Assembly: GCA_030141605.1 (NCBI GenBank)
Contig: JAQGDQ010000075.1
Coordinates: 186,001-250,000, forward strand
Direction: 5' to 3'
DNA length: 64,000 nt
Origin: Tubiluchus corallicola
Lineage: Eukaryota; Priapulida; Priapulimorpha; Priapulimorphida; Tubiluchidae
Shown here: positions 36,481-54,815 of the stretch, one piece after another
Layout of the letters: each line of letters opens with the position of its first letter
Numbering within the stretch: position 1 is the first letter of the stretch
Position numbers and translations under genes: made by a program
The notes under the pieces: generated by a model
What the model was told of the DNA's origin: nothing
The model's input: the letters and a program-made list of their open reading frames with translations, nothing else
Database searches by the model: none

Positions 36481-37491
36481 GAATTTTTTTCACTAATTTG
36501 GATTGATCTTTGGGATTTTTTTCACTTTGACCATTTTAAATGTTGTACTTAATAGCCTATTATTAAGCTATTATTATCACTTAGCATTCAAACAGTTACA
36601 GACCTATTAAGGCCGCACATCCTACTGACATCATCAGGAGTAACCTGACGAGAATTCATGTTTTGGCTGTCTTTTTCTTCTACTTTCAAACCCATCCGGC
36701 ACAACCAGATGCATTGCCTCGCAAATTCTATTGACAACAACTTCACAACAATTTTGTTGATAATGATTCAAGTTTAAGCACAAATTTGGCAAAAAATGTT
36801 TTTTCCATTAGCATAACTTGGTTCTGAAATGCACTTCAGATGGCAGTGCAGGAAAATGTACTTGCTCCAGAAGTGCAATTCAAGTTGTTGGCCAATTGCT
36901 ACTTACTATACCAATTATTCGTAAGCAGGTAATGTGTAGAAAATCCGTGGTTGGTAGGTGCTTGTTTGTACGTCAGTGTGCTTGCCCATACTTTCTAGGA
37001 TGCTGTCAAAGCTTTTATTTTAGGTTCAAAAGACTAACATCTAGACCTGCAAATGCTTACTATGGGTTGACATATCTCTAACTTTTCAAATTTATGGCTT
37101 ATTCTAATCTACTAGTAAGAGTTCATAGATTTTGTGTAAACGCTGTGTGGATCAGTAGAGTTGATTATTTGCTTAAGTAGGTTATGCTCTATTTTTGTAC
37201 ATCTGTAATTTGTAATTCATTTGCTTTCAGATAGTTTGCAGCTCATGATTAGGACTTTGTATCTTCACATAGACGTGATCGGACAGAGAAATTAAGCCTC
37301 GTTGGTAAAAGGGTGTGCAGTTTGTGTTCATAAACCATCTTGGTTAGTAATATTTTTTATTTTCTATGTACAAGAATAAGTTTATGAGTTGATATTTCAT
37401 GCAGTTGAAACTAGGAAATTAGTGAAACTCTGTGCTGAACTTCCGACCTGGAACTAGTGAAAATGTAAACTGGTTAATGTGCTATTGGAGA
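36481..37491. other. intergenic, no gene recognised
   Basis: Contains a short ORF (36818-37081) with scattered Cys but no recognisable family. No other feature seen. Confidence 0.3.
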
Positions 37492-38679
37492 CAGTGTTAG
37501 TACCAGCGATCTGCCGATCCGATAAATAATCGGCAATCGGTAAACAAATTTGCATATCGGAATAGATTGGAGATAGGGCTGATACACTTAAATATTGGCA
37601 ACATGGTGTGCATTAAATGAAAATAAATCGTAATTCAGCTTAATTTATGTGTCATTTAATCAAACTGTGCAGAATAGTAACAAATCTGCTAAAAGCCAGA
37701 AGGGATTTCCTTCTTTTAAATGCATTATGAGGTGTTAGCCTGCATTTATAATGATATGCTCACCCCCTAGAGACTGGTGAATTGCTCTGTTATTGCAGAT
37801 GTAAAAAATTAGGTGTGATAACGCACAGCAGCAACCAAACAAAATGACCTTGAGCAATGAGCACACAATATGCATTCATAAAGCACTTCATGCATAAATG
37901 TTTTTAAACTCCCTGCACAATATCCGATCATAAGTCACTCCATGAAACACTGATAATGTAACTTGCTGAACCAGCTGAGATTGTATTATTCATGTCTTTG
38001 AAAGATCCATATTATCTTTTAGGTATTGCAAAGAATTGATTTAATCACTGGTCTAACTACTATTGTGAATAGTAAAGAAGTTTAATTTTTTCGTAATTTC
38101 ATCAGGCGCTAATTAAAGCAATTAAATAGTTAATAATTAACTTATATATACTTACACTATTAGCCAAATGGTAAACCTAATTTGTAGGGTAAATTATGTA
38201 CACATACACTTAGGCTACTTCAGCTTTGTTTGTTGTTGACCATAAGTCAGCATTACTGCTGAAATTTATGAAACAATATCAGAAGTAGACTGTTAAATCC
38301 GTTAATAGACTTAATTATAGTGGAAGACATTCACATTACAAATTCTCACATTAATTCTTGATCTTTACACATGAAATAAATTTTTGTTCTAAATACATTT
38401 GTAATGAATTTCAGTTAAGCCTTTTGTCATTAGTATCTAATGAATAGTTACATACAGTCAAAATAAACATTTATGGTCATTAATCTCTCAAAAATTCTTT
38501 CGGAATTTAATTTTAGCTTCCTCCAATCATAGCCTTAAATTCATTTCCTGTTGCAGCAATTGTAATATCATCATGTCGGCTTGGGTCTGATATAGGATTG
38601 GGTCGGATCGGCCAACAGCAATAGGTAAAAATAATCGATATCGGACCGGGACACAGGCTCCCATATCAGCACATCCCTG
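37492..38679. mobile_element. candidate non-autonomous hAT-like DNA transposon
   Basis: The left end begins CAGTG and the right end, reverse-complemented, begins CAGGGATGTGCTGATAT. Both subterminal regions are full of CCGAT/ATCGG repeats, such as GCCGATCCGATAAATAATCGG at the left and CCGATATCGATTATT read inward from the right. That is typical of hAT elements in animals. About 1.19 kb with no transposase frame. No 8-bp target duplication was visible, so the exact edges are uncertain. Confidence 0.45.
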
Positions 38680-38983
38680 GTTTGTACATGAATACCAAAA
38701 CAATGATTAAGACATTATCATTTTTGTATATATTAAATGTTTAAATTTCAGGCTATTTTGTTTATTGCTCTGCAAAATGTGGCATCTCAAAGACTTGTAA
38801 TTTTTACTGCTTTAGCCTAACTTTACTTAAATTTATTTTTCTGAAAATGTGGTTATACTCTTATAAAGCTATATGAACTCTCTTTTGTTGTTGTTACTTG
38901 TTATTGCCATTCATAAGGGTAACCTTAAATATATTTTCAGGGCAAACTTTTTTTATTAAAAGTTCAGTGGCTACTTAGAAATA

Positions 38984-44809
<5,826 letters not shown>

Positions 44810-45063
44810 TGTTTGCATAACAAGCCGTGTCTTCTTTGTATTGGCTAAGATCTTTACTGTATGTGTACCACATAGTTATTAAATTCATCATGGTTTGGTG
44901 AAAGTTCATAATCAGTTCAAGAACTAACACTGTCAGCTATACAAACTTCAATAATAATTTACTGACCAATACTTACTGTTATTTCACATAATATATGTTA
45001 CATACAGTTTTTTATGGTACAGGTGTATTCCATTGTCAATGAAATAATAATAATAAATGTGTA

Positions 45064-45069
45064 AATAAA
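45064..45069 (+). promoter_or_regulatory. candidate polyadenylation signal of GSTK paralog B
   Basis: AATAAA 254 nt after the stop at 44809. Positional inference. Confidence 0.4.
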
Positions 45070-46126
45070 TTTGCATTAAACTATTGATCTTCTATAACAG
45101 TGAATGCAAACTAATACTAGTTACATAATTTTTACATATTAAAATATACTATGCCTAAAGAAAAAATGATATTATTTTGATAAACAATATTCAACATGCC
45201 AATGAACATTCAACATGCCAATGAACAACTAAGATAACAAACTGACAATGTCGAAACTCGTATGTACAACAATAATTTTTCAGCAGATAACAATGTGTAA
45301 CTTTAACAAAAATTATCACACACGACACAATAGTATACATAATTAGTATTAAAAGAATTGGGTGAACAGAGAACAGGTTTCCATTATCGGTCTTTTCTGC
45401 TTTGACCAGTTTGTAATAATGAATTACAGATATTGACAGATGTTGCTTTTATTCAGTCTGAAAAGACATTAAATTAACAAGGATACATGCTATTATAATC
45501 CATACGCACTGGGACTATTGTGAATTTAATAAGATTTTAAACATAGAGATCAGTTTGGAACAAAATCGAGGCTTAGGCATGTTACAAATTCAGAGTAATA
45601 GTCGAACAATTGATTACATAGTTAAATGGAACCTTCTTAAGTGTCTGTACAATAATAACATTCATTTAAGCTATAATTTTTGCACAAATGAATTTAGCAA
45701 AATCATAGATCTTTACAGCAAAATAGATAATAATCTTGTTTGTAATAACTGTACAGTTACAGTACCTGCACATTGCAATAAACAGACTATAAATCTCATT
45801 GATTAGTCATTTTTGCTTAAATTGTGTTAGTTTTCCAATGTAGCAATTTTAAATTGAATAATTAGATCACATGTGAATGTAGGTTAAATCCAGATAAATT
45901 GCTTGATACAGTGAACAACTTTTAGAATGTTTAGCAACTAACCAAACTTATTTACAAGTAATTAATTCACCGTGTAATATTTTCCTACTACAAGTAAGGA
46001 AACCCAAAAATTTTCCAATTTTCACAACAGCTGACTTTCATATATACAGTAATTCTTGCCAAAAACAACATTAATTTCCCTGAAACTGCACTATTTTGAC
46101 AACAGGAACAGTCATGCAGTATTAGT
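45070..46126. other. convergent intergenic region between GSTK paralog B and the RGS gene
   Basis: AT-rich; includes a short local duplication of ATTCAACATGCCAATGAAC near 45190-45226. A 45555-45806 ORF matches no family I know. Expected to hold the RGS 3' UTR. Confidence 0.3.
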
Positions 46127-49100
46127 TCATGACGGATTTTGTCGTATCAGTTCTAAATAGAGCTCTGACTTGAGGAATCTGGGATATGAGTCCTTCTCCA
46201 TTAGTCCTTGTATTCGTTTTTGAGCTTGGTCGAATGCATGCCTGTTCGGATTGCATATGTTGTTAATGGTGGCGGCCCTTGTGTTTGAATCGAGATTCAC
46301 CTGTAATAAGTACAGCCATTAGATGCAAAAAGATCTTGCCTTATCAGCTATCACCACTTTCAGACAACAGGTAATCCACAGAAGTGAAAAAATCCTGCTG
46401 CTTTTGTCTACATTTACAACAAGAATTCTTTAGCATTTCTCATGTATGTTTGAACACCAACTCTGCTCTTTTTTCTAATATTGAACATTACACAATTATG
46501 TGCATACTTCCTTGGGAGCTTGTATTGCTACGAAATCTGCAAAAATCTTTTTTGCTTTTGGAGCGAGTTTTGGAGTTTTAGACTTTTTGTATTCCTCGCA
46601 AGCAATCCAGAACTCTAGATTTTCCTCACTGAATTCTGATCTGACAAATACTCGAAACAACGAGAGTCCATCTGGAAAAGGAAAAAATCAGTAGTAAAAC
46701 AATTACGATAAATAGTCTAGTTAGTAAAATTATGTATTTCCTATTTCTGTTGTGGAGTAATGTTTATAACAATCATCATAGCCAAAAATGTGAAAGCTAC
46801 AGACAATTGTGTATTAGCGAGGAGTGCAAAAATATTAATTGTGGACAGGCAGATGTAAGAATTATATTCAGCAACCCAGTGCCCACTTATGTAATACAAG
46901 GCACTGATGAGTCTTAAACATATGTGTTAGTGTCAATGATGGGTCTTGAATACAAGGAAACAACTATGTAACATGATCTGAGACAATGCTAGTTTTCTAT
47001 CTTGGTTTTTGGTTTCGGTTTTGTGAAAGTACATGCTAAGTATAAAATGGCATCCGATTATAAGGCTTCCTTTATCTTGTCAGTAAGTTTTGTTTTGTTG
47101 TTTTTTTGTTTGTTTGTTTTTGTGTTTTTGTTGTTTTGTGTTTGTTGGGTTGTTTTTGTTTTTTTGTGGTTTTTTGTGAGTAAGTAGGCTAAATGGTTTG
47201 CACTGTACAAGGCTAAACGTTTACGGTCCTATGCATCTGTGAAATTTATTAGTTGAATTATAGAAGCTAGTGTATGCATATTTTAACTATGAATTAACAA
47301 TGCAGAGATATTAATAATTTTTATTTGTTCTGTGCCTTCTTTTATATCAACTAGGTAAGCTGCTATATAAAAGTTGTGTATTACTGCGGTCACACTGAGA
47401 CCACCAGAGTAAAAGGAAGCTGAGTTGGAAGTATGAACAGCTTCATTGTAGACTTCCCCTACAACATTACACTTTTTCTGTTAGTACACTATCTTAATAA
47501 TTGAAATGTACATGTATTTATATATATATATATATAAATACAGCTTCCACTATGAAATGAAGTACATTTGCACTCTGGTGATATTATGACTTTATGACAA
47601 CTCTTATTAGCTCAGTTAATCTTTCCAGCGAAAATTTTAATCTTACAGCAAAATTTGTCTATTAACTTTGCTTTGTGCAGAGCTATTACTTTTGAATTGT
47701 AATGGTTTCATGCCAGCTGCTTATGTCAGAAGATCACCTGTTATTCCGAATAAAACTGGTCTAGTTAATTTAGGAAAAATTCTGCTGGAAATCATATTGC
47801 AGATCTGCAGCTGGGACACTATTGTGGTAGAGAGAGAACAGCGCTTTAGTTTGAATTGAAATCTCAAAATAATGGCTGCCATCCCAATGTTCCAAAAGCA
47901 GTTCTCTTTGGTTGTAGATTTGATGCCATGTCGAGGTCACATGATATATTCAACAAAATCCATTGGCAGTCATGCTGAATTATCAGAGTAAAAGGATATG
48001 TGGCATGTTGCCTTCAGTGTTGCCTATCAATTTTATTGGTCAAGTTACACATGGGGCAATCGTTATCAGTCACAATACAGTGTGCTTTACCAATAGATGC
48101 TTTATCTTGTCTTGTTTAGTGTATTTGTGTCTTGTCACCTGGTTATTTATGATTCTTTGGGTTGCTTATTTGCAGTGTAGACGGTCATGAGGCCTTTACA
48201 GAAACTTAATAAAGCGCATGTGAACCAGGTCCTTGGTGCCTGGCATGCATGCTACTTTTATTATTTTTTGGAATTATAATTAGTGAAGTTATAAAGAGAA
48301 AAAAGTAATTGTAAATGTTTACTCACTTTTCATCTATTTGTTGGCTTACCATGCATCAGCATAGATCCTTTGTGTTGTCTCGTTTACTGTGTGCATTGTC
48401 CCTTGGTTATTTATGATTCTTTGGGTTGCACATTTGCAGTCTAGACAGTCATGAGGCCTTTATGGAAACTTGCTCTCTTAATAAATCACATGTGAGACTG
48501 ATCCTTGGAACCCTGCCCATGCTACTTTTATTATTTTTTTTGGAATTACAATCTATGAAGTTATAAAGAGAATGAAATAGTTGTAAACATGTACTCACAT
48601 TTATCATGCAGTAAGTTATCAAATGTTTCAGACCAAGTAAGAGCAGTTTCTTTAGATGGCCGTACTGAGGCGCTGCTGGATTTTTCGTTCTCTCGCTCTC
48701 TCATCTCCTTTACGCTGTCTGCATGTAGAGCTGAATCAGTGTGTCGCCGCCGCAAGAATGTCAACTTTTCTTTCATATCCTTTGCTCTGGATGTTAAATA
48801 AAAATCATTGATGAGACTCATTTCAAACAGTCGTGAGAAAATGTTCACATTGCAAAGATAATATTGGAGGAAAACTGCATTGTGAAAAAACTAGGAAGAC
48901 CTAGTGTATACATTGTGAGCATGGTGCTGCTAATGTAAACTTAAACTAAAATACCAACAAACGGTTTTCACATTAAATATAAATATGATTGGCAGATTCA
49001 TGGATGATAGTTCAGTTTTTCTTTATTAAATTAAATTCAGCATTTCAACAAGCAAACAAATATTTGGAAGCCAATTTCGGACTCCTTTATCAGTGTTTGA

Positions 49101-52100
49101 AATTAAAAGATGTGAAGGATCCTACAATCAATAGTTATACGAAAAAATACATCTAGCGAAATTTAATTTAAAAGGCAGGATTATGACAATACAGTACCAC
49201 TCAATCTTAATATTGAGTTAGGTGAAATCTTCTTTTTCTGGAAATCCCCCCGTTCAATTCACATGTAATTCAAAAATCTATAGAAGAGACAATGTTGTTA
49301 CAGCTGAAGCCATATAGTATTGATTATTAAGATGTGAGAGTTCATGGCTGCTTAGTAGTTTGATCAACGTATTTATAGGCACAGCTGTTACACAAAAATT
49401 GGAAAACAACATTGGCTAAAACAAACTGCCAAGAATGTTGTGGTTTTTGCAGCGGTAAGACTAAAATTTCAACACTGAAAGTCACTACTGAATGTATTGA
49501 ACAGGTCTGATTTCATGTTAAATTTTGTTAGGTCCTTATTAGGTTCAATCATGTATTCTGTGTTTTCGAATCTTTCACACCTGTTAATGCTGATGATTGT
49601 CTACTAAAGGAAAAGACAAAGGCAAGATTTATTTACCGTCGTTCGTTTAACAGACAACATTCGCACTACAACAATACAGGTAAGGACGCAACACACAACA
49701 AATAACATGTAGGGTATATGTCCTAGCGTTGGCATCCGCTAGTCTCAAATTCAACACTGCGTGGTAGCATTCCGAGATCTAAACCACTCGGCCAGCCGAG
49801 GACTGTTTTTATTGTTATAAACGTAAGAAGAAAAAATGCTTTGCATATTGCATACTTCTGGAACCTCAGAGTTAAATTTGTCTCTCATGCTGTACTTCGT
49901 TGAAGAGGGGTTAGCACAAGCATTAATTATTATTTTACATGTAATTGGGAAATTTAATTATTTTGTTTCTATTTTCTGTTTCAACTTTTCACAGTGCTGA
50001 AATGGACGTATTATAACAAACTGACAATTAAATAAAATAAATGATTTAATATAATCATAATGTTAATTATACCGGTAAATGGCATTATATACATCCAAAT
50101 ATTTTCAATATATAATTACGTATTAGGATTTTGCATTTCACAGAATTTCTTAAGTACTGCTAAATTTTGAAGTAAGATATATGACATTTTTTCAAAGGAC
50201 ACTAAAAATAGTTACTCAATATTAACGAACAAAATAAATTATTAAAGTATGAAATATAATGTGATTCCATTATTTTTTGTAATTCCGGCTAGTAGTTTCG
50301 GGGAATATAAATATGCTAGTTGTAATAATTTATTTTCATAAAAATTTTTGCTATGCCTTGTTTGTAATCCTTCAGAAGTATACTGTTACCTGGTAAAATT
50401 AGTTAAACTTTGCCAGATTAACATTAAGTCATGTAACTGATGATTTTTGGAGCCTCTGTAAAACCCATGCGAAATGCTAAAGGCTTAAAAACGCTACACT
50501 ATTAAAAGAAAGACTGTTTGGATAAAGATCAATTGACAGACTCAGTTAATCTTTCTTAATTTTTAGCTGTATTTAATCTTTGTTTTGAACTCATGAGCCT
50601 AGCATGCTTACTTTACTCAGTAGTAGTCTTCGAATGGGTAGTATAATGAATTTAGGCGATTATGGACTTCAACGTTATCCTGATATCTTTTCCAGGCGGA
50701 GCTTGTTTATTGTTTACTTGCACAGCTATTTATTGTTTACAGCATTTCACATGTGGCGCTTTTAGTTGAAGCGCAAAAACCAAACTAGCAGTTTGAATAT
50801 CGTAGGGGCAACGAACTACACAACTAAATCTATACATGTAGCTGCATCTGCATTTAAATCATGAGTGCTGATTCTCAGCCATTGGTGGCCTCTCTTTTAC
50901 TTGACTGTGCAATAAATCACTGTATTTTTATTTTTAATGATCTGATTTGACAAGAAGTGTGAAAAGTTGTAATGCAGCCTGGATTTGAACCAGGAACCTT
51001 CTGCTTAGAAAGCTTCGCAATTTATTTAACGTGGGTTTCTAATAACATCATTAATAATCTTGACATTAACATTATAATAATGAATCTGATTCAGAAAATT
51101 GAAAGTGTTAACTAAACTTAGGGTGCTCTAAAATGATAAAAGAACAAATGATTCAAAATTTTTCTCCCAAAGATCTGAAGGAGAAAACAGATATACGTTT
51201 ACTCGTCTTGTAAGCCTATCAATAAAAACATTTTAGTGAATACGAGTGTTTTTATTGAATACATAGAAATGGTTTTAGCACAGCCTCGCATTCATGTCTG
51301 ATGTTAAAAGAATTTTATTATATCCAAAGAGCTAAATCCCATTAGGAAGATACTATTTCAAAAGTACTATTAAAGCTATAATGTTATAACATACATGCTA
51401 CTTTTCTTTTTTCTCACTGCTCCATTAGTCTCCATTTCTTCAGATTCATCATGTGAGAGTTGTGAAGTAGGCATAGACATCTTCTTGTGCATACCCTGAA
51501 TTAATACATAAATTTTGGTTTATATAAAATTATAATGACCACTGCATGTCCATATAAAATGATAAATACTTGGTCTGATGTTGTTGGCAGCTATCTTATG
51601 TATTTCATTGTTCCCACTAATTTCATACTACTTGACCAAAATTACTGAACGAAAGGGGTCTTGAAATGGAGCATCCTTTCATCTGTTTAAACGTTTTGTA
51701 TGATATCTTTAAAACTACTGTCCAGCAATACAAGCCCAACTTATAACGTAAGAGGTGCAGATATAAAGGTACGAATGTTAAACGGCGTCCAATGATATTT
51801 GACTATAGCCCTCGGCGTATCAGTAAATATTTGAATATGGCATGGTAAGGAGTGAGCATCCCCTCATGGACACGGTGCAGATCAATTTTTAAAGATTTTG
51901 ACAGGATACCAAAACTAAAAACGGGAATTCTAGTGAAGGTGTCTGCTAAGAAAGCCCTGGAATGTCTACTGCTACTGGTTATAAGTGGTGACTTACGATA
52001 AGAAGAGTTCTACATTGAGCTAAGGTCAAAGTGAAAGTTGTCTAGTGTCAGTACATTCCTACATTAAACTAATGTCCATATTCCTTATGATGGGTACCAG

Positions 52101-54746
52101 TTTTTATTCATTTCACTTTTTCTAGCTAAAGCGCTACAACTGTTACTGGGAAATCGTTTGTGGTACGTTAATTGTGTGCATTGTTATCCTCACATGGCAT
52201 AGTCCAGTGTACCCTATGGCCTTATGGTATACCGTGTAGATTTGATGGCAGTTTTTGCAAATACATGTTTTTATGTTCATAGGGGGTCACTATGCCTTAA
52301 AATACATGTTGGGATTCTTTTCCAGTATATTAAGTATTTGTATACATAACATTTAAATTTTTACCCCTCCCAAATGGTTATTTTGTTAGAGAAGAAAATG
52401 TATTATGCATAAGCAAAACATCTTCAACTTTTAGGAATGGTTAAAAATTACTATAAACTACGAACAGAGGTCTTATTTGCTGCAAATCATTGGATTTATA
52501 AAGAGCACCAGTGGCAACGGGCAAATGTTATTAATAATGTTGTTTGAATATGTGTTACATTAACCTGCTGTTTCTTAACCCTGCTACATATCTTAACACC
52601 CACTCTTAATTCTGAATTTTTTGCACTGTGTTATAAATAATGGTGTGAAATAAAAATTTCATCTTTATCTTACCTTTGTCCTTATCAGTAAACCAAATTC
52701 TGTGGATACGCTGAAGTTTTGTTGAACAACTATTCGTGTAGGGAGGAAAAGTAGAAAAGTAAAACATTATTGCTGTAAACAATTCTGTCGTGAAAAATGT
52801 CACAATTTAATATTTTTGTCAAATTGCTTAACTTGATTGAAGGGGATTGCATTTGAAAACTCGCTGTATAACAGATACTATATTTGAGTTTAATCCAATG
52901 TTCAGATGCGCGGCACGATAAAGAACAGACTAAGCTATAATCAGCGTTGGAAAACGCTTTTTATGGCACAATTGATTAACTTGTACTGGCCTTGGAAAAG
53001 AAAATCTTGGCTGGCTTCAGGCAAAACTTTATCGTGCAGTCTGAAAACTATCAGCAATACGAGTTGCACCCAGGAAGCAACTGCACTTTCGGGACATTAA
53101 CCCTAGGAAACATGGTAATGATTGGGAGCGCGTTAACACAGCATTAACATTAATTGCCAGGACTCGTATTGCGTATGAGTGTCTGAGTTCTGTTTTTGTA
53201 TGCGGAAATTTGGGACAGAACTGGGGCATGAAATGACCCGATGTCAAGCTGCCGCTGTACAAATTTAGACTACTTCCAGCCGAGATAGAAAACAACTGAC
53301 AAAATCTTGAAGAGAAGTCCATGTAAAACTGTTTTTGAGCTTGGCACAGGCTGTTGCCGTTAATCATTAGCATAGCAGCTGAACCCATTGCTTGCCAATA
53401 ATTTTTCTACAGAACAAGGTTCATAGATCGTAAAGGCGTCTAGTTGTGGCCTTTTTTATTACAATTATAAATCCAATTTATTCTCCATTTGCAGAAATAT
53501 GTGACATTTTTACATATAAATGCATTGCATGTATAACACATAAATTATGTATAAAAGTGATAAGTGTGTATCAATAAATACACTCAATTTCTAAAATAAA
53601 ATAAAAATAAAATAAATAAAATTAATTATTCATACTCGTATAATGTTGGTTTGCAACTGCATATCCAGCTTCCTTATGATATCAATGTACAATCTAAGAG
53701 TTCACTTATCTTGATGCCCGATATTGCATTTATGTCCAGACCGGCTAGTTTCAGGGATAAACCATCTAATAGATTACCATGCTACAATTCTCTAGGCGAC
53801 AGAGTTTCAACAAATTGTTAACTTCTGACTTGCTACATTTGACGTTTTATATGTGGGCACAGGCTTCAACCAGTTTGGATTATGGAGAATTTCTATATCT
53901 TTAGTGATTTTTAGATTTGATTTGGCTTTAATGTATAGTTTGCTAAGAAGTAGTTAGCTGCTATCCTGCCATTTAACAGAGTATCAATTTTCTGTGCCTC
54001 TTGGCTAAATCACTTTCCGGCTGACTTATATTTTTCCCCAAGAATTTATAAACTATCACTGAATATTGTACAACAAGGGGCGGGAACCCGCATATTAGTT
54101 CTAGTTCCTGTTTAGGTGGATCATATGACACTCCTATGGCTGTTTTTACTAAGTCATACAAAAGATCACCTCGAAGGCATTTATTTGTTCATCAAGCTGC
54201 AATGTAGGCAATACCACGGTTTTATCTAAATTAATAATTGACATTGATAATCGTAGTCCTCTATGTTTAAAGCAAAAAGTTTTAATTTTTTGCCATTTAT
54301 TCTACGATTGATGTTGAAAGAAGTCGAATGCGTATTTATTTAAATGCATACTGTGCTGAAAAATGTCTGATATAGGGCGTCGCATTTTTCGCTGTTCTCT
54401 ATGCAGTACATGTATTTGTTTTATAGTTTCAGTGTCTCAATTCTTACATTAGACCTTTCACCAGATTGCGTTTTCCAGAACGCTTTCCCTTGCGCGACGT
54501 TTAGTTCACTCTTGCTTTTGTTCATCCAATTGTTCAATTATTCTGTTAATGAACTACAAGTGCCTTTTGTACGGACGTCCCCAAATTCAAGCCCCTCCAT
54601 ATACTGAAGAGATAAAGAATGGGTGTAGAAGCTGTCTGAATGTCGTTATTTTTTAACATTTTTTAACATTTAACATAGGCACTGTTGTTAATCTGTTACA
54701 TTAATTACACCATTAGTGTTTAGGGGTCAAGCGCCTCCACAAGAAG

Positions 54747-54815
<69 letters not shown>

